Assembly: GCA_037074765.1 (NCBI GenBank)
Contig: JBAMDO010000174.1
Coordinates: 1-64,000 of the forward strand
Length of the DNA: 64,000 nt
Direction of reading: 5' to 3'
Source: Mansonella perstans
Lineage: Eukaryota; Nematoda; Chromadorea; Rhabditida; Onchocercidae
Made by a program: the position numbers and the translations under genes. The notes under the pieces are model-generated. The model saw nothing but the letters and a program-made list of their open reading frames with translations, was not told where the DNA came from and ran no database searches. Position 1 is the stretch's first letter, and every line of letters begins with the position of its first letter. Shown in pieces: positions 48,301-62,900 of this stretch.

Positions 48301-50445
48301 GATGGTCAAGCAATGTATGAATATGCTCGTGCTGCATATCGGCTGCTGTATGATAATTATGCTGGATATCGTACCAATAAGTATTCTTTTCATCACTGTC
48401 AGAAATTTCTTCACCGACTTATCATAAGATGCGAGATTAATTTAAAGATAAAGAGAAATGTTTTTGAAACTCCAAAAGTTTCTACGATTTTTAGAGAAAA
48501 ATATGTTCAACTACGTTTCCGGTGTGAAAAATACGCTAACAAAGCACTGGAAATTTGTCGGGCAAAACTGGCTAAAGACCATTATCAGCTGTTAAATGCC
48601 GAAGAGCTGCAAGGTTAATTTAAAGCTATGAATCACGAAAATATTGCGAGTTGCTTCATTTGTCTTCTGATTTTTATTCAAAATTTCTATTGCTTTTCTA
48701 TATATTCGGAAAGACGTATTTTATGACATTAGTGTTGTTATTAATATGATCATCACACTGCAGATGTGATGTTTCGCTGAAATTTCTAATGAACAACATA
48801 TCGTGGCATCGATACTCGAATTACAAATGTTGTTTTAGCGCTAGTTTTGGTAAAAAGTGCATTACGAAATGATACCGCGCAACTGCAGTCGTTAAATGAA
48901 GCGTTGGAAATACATATGCGTGCTTTGAAAAGATATCTCAGCTTCGAAAGTGAGAATGCAAACTGTGCGAGAACTTATCATTATCTCGGCGATATATTTC
49001 GATGGTCGCAGAGACTTGATGTTAGCATTCATATGATTATTTGCTTTGAAATTTTAGCGTGCTTAACTTATCTTGGTAAGATTATTGTATAGTATTGAAG
49101 TGGGATATCTTTAAGAGATTCCAAGCAAATGCAGGATTGCTGCATATGCGAATTAATTTCAACTGCTGAAAAAAATATAGTGGTTTCGAGAAATTTGACG
49201 GCTTCTTGTCGTCAGTAACTGAAATCAATATTAATGATTCATTGAGCGAAAATATATATTTCATTACCAAATGATGTTGTATTGAGATGGGAAATAGGTG
49301 TTAGTAACGTGTCGGAGCAAGTATCAGTGATGTATCGATTAATATTTTTGATCACAGAGCAGTTCATCGATTTTTCCCCTAATCTTTGTTTTTTTGTAAA
49401 TGCTAAGTGGAAATGATTGATAAAAATTCCATTGTTAATTATAGATGTCAGAGGAAATGTTTGAAAAAGCTCTGGCTGTAAAAAGAGTTGCCTATGGCAT
49501 CAATGATCATGAAACAGCTCTCACCATGACTTCTTTGGCTCATCTTTATCTGAGGGATATGAATCGACCCAGGGAAGCTTTGGTTCTTTTCAAAAAATGC
49601 CTTGAAATTGGTAAGTTTGCTTTTCTATTAACTTTTTGAAAAATATTACATTTGTAGACATATTTATAAATAAATTCTTTCGTCTTATTAGTTTTTTTCT
49701 ATCCTTTTACATTATCTGGATAAATTCACTCAATTTATGCTTTGTCATATAGTTCTATCTGTGCTACAGAGAGCTGCAAATCTTTGAAGCAGTGTTGCAA
49801 CTTTATAATTCCATAGCATAACTGACCTCCGATATGTATTCTAGGACAACAAATGAAAATAAAAGAATTTCACGCTTAAAGTCGTCATTTTTATTATTAG
49901 AAAAAATGTTTTGAATTTATGTAAACAACAGGATGGTCTTTTTGCTGAATCCATTTCAACTTGTTGTTCGTCTTAGGCCCATATTAAGACATATTTTATG
50001 CTTAGAAGTAAGATTTAGTACATCTTTAATTTCTCAGCATCTGCTTATATGTATAAGTTTATATTATATAGATCTAACTTAAATAGTATTTTATATCCCA
50101 AAAAGTAAAAAAAAGCATCGATTTCTCAGGATTTATGTTTAGTAAATTTTTGCAGAGCTAAATATATTTGGTGAACAATATTCTGGTCTGGGTATTATTT
50201 ATGATGGAATGATGTTAGCCTATGAAATAATTGATGATTTGGTAGAAGCACGAATTTATCGCGAGCAGCTGTATTTATGGAAAGCTAAGATGCGTATGCT
50301 TGAAGATGCACCGTCTAAGAATCCCTTTGGAGAATCACTATGCATCGACGAAACATTTCAAAATGTTATCCTTGAATGCTTTCGAGCACTTAGTTTCAGT
50401 GAAACACAACATTCAACAGATGATGAGATGATGGAAATATTTTAA
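45382..50445 (+). CDS. APPBP2: APPBP2-like TPR protein (Cullin-2 substrate receptor family)
   Basis: Eleven phase-consistent exons: 45382-45577, 45707-45849, 46088-46217, 46412-46561, 46732-46816, 47921-48124, 48253-48380, 48495-48613, 48839-49020, 49445-49610, 50156-50445 (TAA). They give 596 residues after the first splice, against about 585 in human APPBP2, with colinear similarity from end to end (for example LSLPLLFEIHVGLY near the N-terminus, and ALAVKRVAYGINDHETAL, SLAHLYLRDMN, FGEQYSGL in the C-terminal TPR repeats). Repeated TPR helices make up most of the protein. Known roles in animals are binding of basolateral sorting signals on kinesin/microtubule transport and acting as a CRL2 receptor for C-terminal degrons; the worm role is inferred. 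The first coding exon is uncertain: ATG 45045 with a five-codon exon (donor after 45057, phase 1) fits, but so does splicing from the upstream region via TTTG|GTCAGT near 44794. The join 48380/48495 removes an in-frame 114-bp intron. Confidence 0.9.
46597..46672. repeat. CATTGTAACA decamer repeat in APPBP2-like intron
   Basis: Four tandem 11-bp copies (acattgtaacac) followed by two spaced ones, within the intron 46562-46731. Confidence 0.85.
47651..47676. repeat. (TA)n microsatellite
   Basis: Short pure TA run inside the 1.1-kb intron of the APPBP2-like gene. That intron otherwise shows nothing of note. Confidence 0.9.
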
Positions 50446-53400
50446 TTCATTGGATGTTTATGTACAGATATACAAAGTTAGTTTGAAAAAGTTTTTTTTT
50501 TTCAAATCTGAAATTTGGATGTTTTTGTATGTAGATTTTGTATTCATTTAATTTTAAAAAGTTTTTTTTTGTAGTTTAAAATGTTTTAATTAAAAAGGTA
50601 TAAAATCCTAGCCATTAATTGACTATAAAAAGCAAGCATTTCATAGCATAGATGTGATAGCTTTGGAAAATATGCTCTGCCCAATAACTGTTCTGCAGTA
50701 TTAGAATTAAAATTTCTATGAATACTTAGTTTAACATTTTAATCTTTTTTCCTGTACATTTGTTTCTCTAATTAGTTTGCTTCAAATATTACAACTATTA
50801 ATAAAACTTTTTTTTAATTCGATTCTCATTTCTTTTATATGCATAATATGAAGATATTTCCGAAAAACTAATCCAATTAGTTAGTTATTAACTAAATTGT
50901 AAAAATAAAGCTGTTAATAGAGGACGCATAAAAGGATATGGCTTATCTAGTTTTTTAACATAAATGCTAAGATTTTTTATTATATTTGCATCTCGCAAAA
51001 GTAATTTTAAAATGAAATGGAATAGTTGAATTTTACAAACATCAAAAAGTTCTAACTTTGGTTTTAATTGCAAGATTAATCATGTAAATAATTATACCCG
51101 ATCCAAGAAGTTATTTATTAATAATTTGCAAAGAAAATAAGGAAAGAAAAACAAATTATTCGTTCTGAAATGGATATTTTAAAGGAGCAAACATTTATTG
51201 CTGTTATTGAAATAATTTGTTTAATGAATGGTAAAACTCAAGAAGTTTTGTTTTTAAAATGGTGCTAGTTTTGTAACGAACTATAACTTGATGATTTATA
51301 ATTTAAACTGATACTGTAAAGTGTTATAATAAAAATGGTAATTTTTATGAAATGAACCTAGATTGAACCAAATAAACGTATCGGAAAGAACCTTGAAATG
51401 TATTTTGGAAATTATGATAAGGACTGTGAAAATGAATATGGTTAAATAAGTGGGGAGGCAGACACAGGATCGATAGGATGGATTTTCAAGAACTACGAAG
51501 TGTCGCGCTGTTTGAGAGAGAAAAAATATGGCAAAAATCAAGTGGAAAATTTGAACCAAAACGTCACCAATGTTTGATGATTTGTAAATTTAGCATAAAA
51601 ATTTGCTAAAAATTAGTATGAATTTTTATATGAAAAATACGGATTTGTGATGGCTTTTTTTTAGATATAGGAATTTAAAATTTTCTGAAGAAAAACTTTA
51701 GAAAAATTTCTTAGGTAGAGGAATTTAAAATGAATAAGTAAATGATAGGCCTATTAGATTTAAACGCTTAGGTATAGGCTTAAAGGCTAGTTGGATGTAA
51801 GAATATGAGCAAGAATGCAGGGCTGCTATTTAGTCTGAGATGAAATGATGGTTAAATTTGGAACGGTGATAAATGAGGCGAAAAATTGTGCTTAGGGTAA
51901 GGCTTAGGCTTACATTACGACTTGCTGCTTTAGTTTACATTTTAACATGCATAGATGATTCTATTACGCTCAAGAAGATTGGCTTAGAGCTAAAAGGTAT
52001 CCACAATTGTTAGTATGATCTTTTCAAAAGTTTAGATGAGAGATTTTTTTGGAAAAAATTTGAAATTTGAAATGAAAAAAAAATAGATTAGATGGTTGTA
52101 AAAATTGATTAGATGAGACCCGGAAGAGGGTATAAACATTCATGGATAAAGGTTGAAATGACGGTTGAATTACGGATCGGTAATATAAATGGATGAGCTG
52201 ATGGATTTTTCTTTTTTTTGGGTTCAGGCTTAGTTTTAGTTTAAGGTTAACTTACGGTTAGGCTTAAAACCTGTGGGATGAACCTGCGTGCACCTACGAG
52301 GCGCCCTCGATGTCGATATTGCTGCTTTTACGAAGTAGATATCGTATACCAATTTGTTATCAGTACTTGTTCATCCCATCGCATTTTTCTCTTGATGTTG
52401 ATGTTAATGATCAGCAAATTGACCATTGAATTTAATTGGATACAATGAATGAGTGATTGTTCTATTTAAGTAAATCCTTTTGATTTTTTTTAAGTCCGCA
52501 ACTTAGTTTTAAAATTTGGATTTCAAAATCAAAAATCATTGCAAACTATTTTTTTTTTGTATCATCCATCATAAATTTTTCCTTCTTTTTTTCTTTTTTT
52601 TGATCTCAAAAAAAAATTTCATGTCAGCAAAATCACATGATATCACACGTGCATATTTTAGTTTGAAATTGTTCAAATTTAAAGTTGATAAAAATTGCAG
52701 TGAAAATTTGTAATGGAAAGCTTGCACAAAGAACTGTTTTTTTTTTTTTTTTTTTTTAAGTTTTAGAATTAAATTTAACATGAAATCTTTTTTATATTAT
52801 TTTTTGGATTACTGATTGAATAATTATGCTTACGAATGGCTTATTTAATTTTCTCCGTCACATTTCATGATAGCATTTGAAATCATTGAATCATCTACCT
52901 GTAATTCAAAAAATCATCCAATTAATTAGTCTTATTCGAAATAATTAATTTGAAATAGCAAGAAGAAGAAGCAGAATTAAGATGATAATCTTGTGAAGAA
53001 ATAAACGTTGAACAATCGATCAAATGAACATTTAGACCAAATGTGAAAAAGATAATGGAAATATTGTGAAATAAAATGAAAAAAAAAAATTGAAATGCTA
53101 AGGCAAGCCTAAACAAGGAATATTTCTTTTTTATTTCCAGACAGACTACAAAGAGAAAGACGTATAGACTAAATTTTAATATATGTTAGTAGTTATGACG
53201 AATTCGGCTTGTATTTTTTCTTTTTCATTTCACCAATAATGACGAACCTTTTTTTGAGAACTAATTTGAATGATACTTTTTCTGAAAATACACTGATAAA
53301 TTGAAGCTATTATCATCATGCTATCACTATACTATCAGCATGCTTTATCTCTATTCTTTAATATCTATTCATTATGAATAATTGACAAATGATATTTCGG

Positions 53401-54891
53401 ACCACCAAACTATTTCACTAATTATTCATCAATTAGTAATTTCCGAATAATTAATGAACAAATAGGCAATAGCTGGTAAAAACAAAAAAACTGTTGAAAA
53501 CTAGAATGAAAATGATCAATGATCGCACAAATTGAACTCCTACCCTCTCATTAATTATCACTTAATTACTCAACCAATCTCAATTATGTGTAAGTATTTT
53601 GTTACTTAAAATACATGATCTATGCTCACTGATATTAATTAATTAATTGATGAAAGTACACGCAAAGGAAATGTTTTTATTTACAATGTGCAACTAGTTA
53701 TTCTTTTCCAAAATTTTTCAATATTTATTGACATTAATTAATTAAGTAATTAAGTAATTTCTATTTTGACTTTTCACATTATTTTGCTCAAACTAAACAA
53801 CATTGATGATCAATACTAAATAATATCAATAATTAATCAATATAAATGATAACAACATAATCAAATCGATGAATCGATCAATTGCTATTGATCATTAATA
53901 ACAAATGACAAATGACTCATACATTAAAATTTTTTTCTCTCTTTCTCTTCTTTTCACTTAAAAGTGTCAATGTCATCCTGTGTAGCTCTGTGTTGTTTGT
54001 CAAATGATGAAAAACAACTTTTCATTAGTTTCTTCTTCTAATCTTTTGGCCAAAATAATAGTCTTGGCCATAATTATTATTGCTTATATTAATGCATTAT
54101 TATGTTGCTAGCCAATTTCTTTCGCAAATAATTGAATCTTTTACGATTATTTCTTCATTTGTAGCTATACATTTAAAGCTTTTGAAATTAATTGGCTCAG
54201 TTTTGCTTACTTGAATAAAAAGCCTGCTCAAAAAAACCTTATTATAACCAGGCTAAAATTGCTGCAATTTATCGATCCAACAATCGTTGCCATATCCCTT
54301 TCCATTTTCTTCTCCGAGCTATTTTATTATTGCAGTTGAACAAAAATTAAAATTTAACAAGTGCGCTTAAGGTTATGACCTTAAAGCCAGTTAGAAAAAT
54401 CATATCGAAGCAATTCATAAAAGTAACATTTTACAACATTTCTTCGCCAGAAATTTATTCATTCCATGTCTATTTAGTCATTTCAACTGAAATAGAAATG
54501 AAATGAAATTGCCAACTGCTATAAACAATGCTCAGTCACAGTAATCTAAAATAATTTCTCATACAGATCAATGATACTTAGAAATCTTTCTAAGATATTT
54601 ATAATTGATACTTTAAATCCTGAAAAAAAAATTTGATTGCTACTTTAAATATCGCAATTAAAAAATTATATTACTATTGATGCATGTGTATCGCCAGGAA
54701 TAGTTCTTATCAATCCTGAAAATTTTATTCCAGTTATTTTTCTTATTATTTTTAAATAAAGGTTGCAATTTTAATTAATTGTTCTTTTTTTATTTTCCAA
54801 TTTGTGAACCTATCAAGCAGGAATTCTTTGCGAGACCAGACCGCCGAATTGTTTTCTGATCACCTGTTGAAAACAAAAAAAGCTTACAGTA
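50446..54891. other. Long intergenic region
   Basis: No gene I can support. Noted items: telomere-like TTAGGC motifs with degenerate neighbours (around 51888-51912 and 52250-52270), and a GC-richer block at about 52280-52345 in which a minus frame of 44 codons (TDNKLVYDIYFVKAAISTSR...) is open without clear splice sites. Confidence 0.5.
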
Positions 54892-57493
<2,602 letters not shown>

Positions 57494-57716
57494 TTGATTT
57501 ATTGATTTTTTTGGAATTGTTTATTTTATATTTTATCGTTTCAAATGAAATAATTTTTTTTTGCAAGTTTTCGTTATTACAAGAAAAAACAGACGCAAAT
57601 CACTTATCGATCCAAAAAGTTACTTTCTAATTATTTGGAGAAATTTTTGGATTAAATTAAAAAAATAGATAAGGCCTATTGAATTGTTCAAAATAATTCC
57701 TACAATTTACTACATA

Positions 57717-57785
57717 CGAATACATACAGTATATATATATACTGTATGTATTCGATATATATATATACTGTATGTATTCGATATC
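57717..57785. repeat. 38-bp perfect palindrome with adjoining half-copy
   Basis: 57717-57754 reads the same on both strands: arms cgaatacatacagt / actgtatgtattcg around (AT)5. A further copy of the right half with an (AT)6 run follows directly, to 57785. It lies 220 bp past the sepiapterin reductase stop. Confidence 0.95.
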
Positions 57786-58345
57786 TAATCATTTTCCCAA
57801 ACGACAACAACAAAACTTTTTCCGTCATCTGTCTTTTAGATTTATCAAATATTCTTTATGTGACTCAAACGTGGATTTATGTTGTAGCTCGAAGCCTTCT
57901 ATTTTCCAACTAAATGGTGCACTTTCATTTTGAAATTTGCAAGGCAACGAGTTCGGACATTGTCGCTAATAACAAATTTGAATTCTCACCAAAATATAAG
58001 TCCGATATTTCACTGAGAATTCTCGTAGAAAGCCCTTTTTCTCTTACCATTTAATCAAATGATTATGTCGAGATAGAGCAGCATAATATTCATGGCATAT
58101 GCAAGATTGATATAGTGATGAAGGACAGCCTTATCATTTATCATTCCTAGCATTAATTGATAAATACAAGAAATACAGCAGTATTCTATTGAATGATGAC
58201 CGCTATGATGGAAATATTATTGATGCACAAGGAAATATCCATAATATAATGATACTGATGGCATAGGTCAACGCAGTCATCGTCCCATCAATCAGACATT
58301 ATAACCGATACTGCCAATATAGAGCTAACAATAATAATCTAACAA

Positions 58346-58549
58346 ATGGCAATGATATCATTTATTCTTAAAAAATTTCAAAAATTTAATAGTTTTCAAA
58401 ATTACTGGTTTAAAACTTTAATGAACAAAAATGTTACAAGTATAAATGAAATTAAAAGAATATCAAGAGACATCATTCTATGCTTAATGAGAAAGAAAAT
58501 AATCAATGAAGCTGATGTAATGGATAAATTGAGAGAAATTCCAGAATAA
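58346..58549 (+). CDS. Candidate 67-residue small protein, unknown
   Basis: ATG at 58346 opens 67 codons ending in TAA. The product is basic with a likely amphipathic helix near the N-terminus and a charged end (KKIINEADVMDKLREIPE). An AATATAG acceptor-like site sits about 25 bp upstream. Composition is more balanced than random AT-rich frames here, but no family is recognised and it could be chance. Confidence 0.33.
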   Translation: MAMISFILKKFQKFNSFQNYWFKTLMNKNVTSINEIKRISRDIILCLMRKKIINEADVMDKLREIPE

Positions 58550-58852
58550 CGTCATAAGCTAATGATACCATAGAACGGGAAATGAGAGAATTATGGTCTA
58601 AGCATGAAAGTATAAAAAATTCTCTTCCCATTAACCTAATTTCAAGCTTGTTTCAATGTTTGTTATAAAAGCATCTCTTCCGTGAATTTCGTCATGGATA
58701 TCTGAATAGAAGACTTCTACAAGTATTCAGTTAGTTTCTTCATTACTCTTTACCTTCATGCTAAAAATTTAATTATCTTTAATTATCCAATCAATCCTTT
58801 TGATCATTTGTTCAACATAATTCGATAACTGAAAATTAATTATCCATATTGT

Positions 58853-58856
58853 AGCG
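58853..58856 (+). promoter_or_regulatory. Acceptor-like AG two bases before the histidine-rich start
   Basis: ATTGTAG followed by CG and the ATG at 58857. A site this close to a start codon is typical of nematode spliced-leader trans-splicing; it would leave a two-base native leader. Inference from position only. Confidence 0.5.
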
Positions 58857-59165
58857 ATGGCATCGTTGCAATTTACCGCGACGTTGTTGTTATTATTAGC
58901 TCTGTGTGCAGCATCAGTGACAGCGTCTGACTGGTGGGACGAATACTGGCATGGCCCATTCCATCACGATCATCATCATCATGGACATCACGGTCATCAC
59001 GGTGGACATCATGGACATCATCATCATCCACATCACGATGAGCATCATCACCATTCCCACCATCATTCACATCACGGCCATCATCATCATTCACATCACG
59101 ACGGCCATCATTCACATCACGGCGGTCATCATTTACATCACGGCGGTCATCATTTGTTGGATTAA
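58857..59165 (+). CDS. Secreted histidine-rich small protein
   Basis: Single exon, 102 residues. Residues 1-24 form a textbook signal peptide (basic-free start, TLLLLLALC core, cleavage likely after SVTA or TAS). The mature part opens with DWWDEYWHGPF and is then almost entirely His with Gly, Ser, Asp and a little Pro: 44 of 102 residues are His, in pairs and quartets spaced by G, S or D (HHGHHGGHH, HHHHSHHHSHH). Such tracts bind divalent metals or haem, so roles in metal or haem capture, storage or surface chemistry are possible; that is inference. There are no Cys residues in the mature part. The CAT/CAC codon array keeps other frames open on both strands, but only this frame has a signal peptide. 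It converges on the ZP gene. Confidence 0.86.
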   Translation: MASLQFTATLLLLLALCAASVTASDWWDEYWHGPFHHDHHHHGHHGHHGGHHGHHHHPHHDEHHHHSHHHSHHGHHHHSHHDGHHSHHGGHHLHHGGHHLLD

Positions 59166-59245
59166 TGCGATAAAAAACTTTTTTTAGATTTTGAAAGCGA
59201 AAAATCTTCTTGTATGATTTATGAATATTTACAGGATTATTTGTG

Positions 59246-59251
59246 AATAAA
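59246..59251 (+). terminator. Polyadenylation signal AATAAA of the histidine-rich gene
   Basis: The first AATAAA after the TAA at 59163-59165, 81 bp downstream, followed by a T-rich stretch. It lies 31 bp before the minus-strand stop codon at 59284-59282, so the two transcripts end tail to tail. Confidence 0.7.
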
Positions 59252-59281
59252 AGAGATTTTTATTTCATTCCTATAATGAAA

Positions 59282-59944
59282 TTAATTGTGCGAAACGGTT
59301 CCAAAATTATGGAATAGTTCTGAAATTTCCGGAAAAACAGGAAGCTCTTCGACAAATGTTTCTGGGAGGTCTCTGGGAGCTTTTGCAGTAGAAGTGTAAT
59401 TATCGCTTCCTGAAAGAGGAATACAATTTGATAATGACATTTAATTAATTTCACTCATTCCTTCTTTATTTTGATCGCATTTCTTTATGGTGAAAAATGA
59501 ATATACAAAAAGTAGACGAAAAGTAATATAGTAACACATAAGGAAATAATTTAATGATACAGCATATTGCATTGATTGCTGGACATTTCAACAAAAAAAT
59601 AAACCATTACGACTGATCACGTCACGTCAAAATGACCAGGAGGATCCATCACGTTGGTTAAACTGGACATTATGAGATCCCATTGCTAACACAGCACGGT
59701 ACAATTTGTCGTGCTTACCTGTCGGTTTAGTTTTATTGGAATTCAAACTGACAGAAACGATTTCAGTTTTCACATTTCTGTCTGTATCTTTTACTGATTG
59801 TATTTTTTGCATATCTTGCCGAGATATATCACAGGAATATTCATCCCGCGGTCGCTTTTCGGTTGAAAAGAAGTAATTATTCGTGTGATAATTACTTTTC
59901 TTCAATTCGGATGTCACTGATCCAATATAATTGGTGTTATCCAT
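59282..59944 (-). CDS. Coding exons just past the ZP stop: probable cytoplasmic tail in shifted frame
   Basis: Two minus exons: 59944-59719 (open upstream of the ATG to about 59980), ending at ACAG|GTAAGC in phase 1, and 59409-59282 after a TTTCAG acceptor, ending TAA. They give 118 hydrophilic residues from MDNTNYIGSV to the C-terminal ELFHNFGTVSHN. Phase match and codon quality make these real exons. They start 15 bp after the ZP protein's stop, in another frame. A single missing base near 59960 would fuse them to the ZP protein's short tail (QKV), giving a cytoplasmic tail of about 140 residues. Alternatives are a second small gene or an alternative tail. Confidence 0.6.
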
Positions 59945-59958
59945 GTTTCCATGCTTCT

Positions 59959-62900
59959 TTAAACTTTCTGAAGTACAAATTCATCTTCACCATTCATTTT
60001 TGTAATGTATCTGAAAACGGATAGATTTGATTTAAATTGAATAGAAACTGAAGTTTTGAGGAGTTAACAATTATATATCAAAATAATTTATATGTAGTAA
60101 TAATCTTAGCTAAATTCTACAGCAATAATGCTAATGCTTGACAAAAACAGTGTTATGATAGTAAATTGAGAATTCAAAAATTAAAATTTGAACCTGCCAA
60201 GTATTAAAAGCACAACAGCTGAGAAGACAATCAGCATAATCAATAACCAAAAGAAATTTATATTTGAGAGTTCATTAACGATTTGAAGCGGAAGAGCTAC
60301 ATCGGTGGTGACATTTACGGATTGGACAACGGTAAGTGTAACTTCTCCCTCAGTTGTTAGTGTGGTCAAAAAAGGCTCCATGTTGTGACGAGTGCGGTGA
60401 TAAATTAGTAAATCTTTATGACTGGTGTCTGGACATCGCGGTGGCTATAAAAATATGCTTGTTATGAAAATCTTTCTGTGAGGAGAAAATTAAAATTAGA
60501 GAAACAGAATTTCAAAAGTTTTTCCTTTCATATTCAAATTTCTTTTTTTCTGTAATCTTTCCCTGTCATATTTTTCAGGCAGTTTCTACCATAGGTGTGA
60601 CAATTGTTCAGCACGCTAAAAATAAACTAGAAAATATTTTCGTAGTTTGTTCCGCAATTTCGTTAACCTTTAACCATTCTTTCAGCATGGCCTCTATTTT
60701 ACAATATTCTTGAAAAAGGAGTTTAATGTTTAAACAAAAATTCCCTCTATAAATCGAGTATCAAACTTACAAATGCAAAAAATATTTTCCCCTTAAGTTT
60801 ATGGTGCAAATGCCATAACTTATTGTTAGAGTAAGTTATATCGTTAACAGTATTTATATCTGAGTCATAAATTTACAATTACATCACAACTTTGCTGGTG
60901 CTACAATGATACCGCTAAACAATATAATATATTAGACTTAACCAGGTCGTCCACTACAATGATAAATAATTTTGAAAAAAATGAAAAAATTAATTACTGT
61001 AATTCCTTCACAGCCATCTGCTTTTCTGATGCATAGAGTGAGCTGGCAGTGAAATGATAAATGTTCCGAGTTGAAAAGTTGAAAAACTTTGACACGCGCA
61101 TATGCCATAAGTTTATTATCAGAATAAATTACATCGTTGGCAATATTTCTATCAGCACTACAGCTGAAAATATTCTTTTGTTCATACTGTCAGTTTGGAA
61201 ATATTTAAATGAAAAAGATTTCTTCACTGATAACAATAAATATTCACTAATAAGCTGGATGAAAGTTCAAATTAAAAGTTTAAAAGTTTTTTTAAAGATA
61301 CCTTTAAAGTTTCATTTAATAATCATTGCTGCGTGATATCCGATTGTTAAGAGAAAAAGAAATCTTTTCAAATTTTCAATAGAAAAATAATCAATCAATA
61401 ATTTTGAAGACGGAGGAAAAACTTTGTTTTACCCTTTCTTATCAATAATGACATGTTGTTGCTGTTTGAGTTGTGTTTCAGCGAAACAATGATGAATATG
61501 AAGTCCATACAAATCAAACGCTTCTGTAACATTTTATTTTTCAATGTTAACTAACATTTCTTCCAATTAATTCAAAAAATAAAAATAAAATTTAGATTTT
61601 ATGAAAATTTTTTAATCAAAAAATTTTGGAGTTGTTAAGGCTATTGTGATTGTTTGGAAAAAAAAAAGTTGAACAGTAAAGCAAGCAGTAGGCAGAAATG
61701 ACATCAGATGACCAATCATATACCTCATGTGATTTATTATGGTGTCACTGATATCAGTGATATCATGTTCATAGAGGAGGAAAAATACCAGATGACTTTT
61801 CATATCACTCATGTGATATTGCTATGGTATCACTGATATCATTGATATCATACCATTCATAGAGGAGAAAAAAACAAAACAAAATCATTTACACTATGTT
61901 ACGTAATTAATGCTATGAAATTAAAGAAAAAAAAGACAAAAGGTTGAAATTAACAAAAAAGAACCATACGATGATTATCGTCACATTCCCATCTGTGATA
62001 AACAATATCACCAAAATTAGCCCACTCAGTTACCGGTCCATTTGGTGTTCCTGCTCGAATTGTATAATTACATTGTGGTGGTACCGAATACAATGGAAAT
62101 ATTTGCGTTGTTTTGTTATTACTAAAATTTATATGAAAACAAACAAAAAAAAATTAACGTAACAATTTTGAATTTTAAAATTTCAGAATTTTTCAAAGAA
62201 TGAAGAAAAAGATAGGAAAGATAATTTGGGAACAATTTTATTTATATTCATGTTACTTAGTTAGCTATAATCTAGTAAGCTTAATTAAATTGTGAGCTTT
62301 TTTCTTTTTATATTTTTTTTAGCCATTTTTTCTCTGTCTCTCTTTCTCTCTCATTTGTTTCTCTTTCATTTGTTCACAGTACAAAAACTTTTGCGCAAAT
62401 CGGATTTTTAAATCAATTAAAGAGTGAAAAAAATAACAATTTCAAAATTAAGATTGAAAATAATAATTGATCAAAAACTTTTTTCTTTTTGGCAAAATTT
62501 TAATTTTTTGAAATAAACAAACCTGTTTAAATTTTTAATCTGAAATTTTTCATCAAGATTTTTTTATTTACCAAATTATTGTCCTAACCTTTGTGAGCGC
62601 AAATTAGTGCGTAAATGTTGCGGCTGCTGTAATTGTTGTGGTTGATAGCAGTGCAGAACAAATCCCTCATCTGCACCAAATGCCAACCATTTATCGTATG
62701 TTATAGTGATCAGTGCTGAATAATTTCTTCCCGGTGGATTTAACTGTAGATTTAAATTAATTTCGTATCACAAGATGATAAATAATATTAATAGCAGAAA
62801 AAATGCAAGACATGAAGACAATTCAATCATCCACTCCGTTATCACTTATCATTTATTATCAATAATGATAATATTAGCAGTAAGTGAAACCAATTCTTGA

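Noticed and set aside
48381..48494. In-frame coding between APPBP2-like exons
   Set aside because: Open by chance (114 bp, divisible by three), but it has GTATTC and TTTTTAG edges, and removal restores alignment to the family.
58873..59187. Asp/Asn/Arg-rich minus frame and Ile/Thr/His-rich plus frame over the histidine-rich gene
   Set aside because: Frame shadows of the CAT/CAC codon array. Neither has a signal peptide or its own start context.
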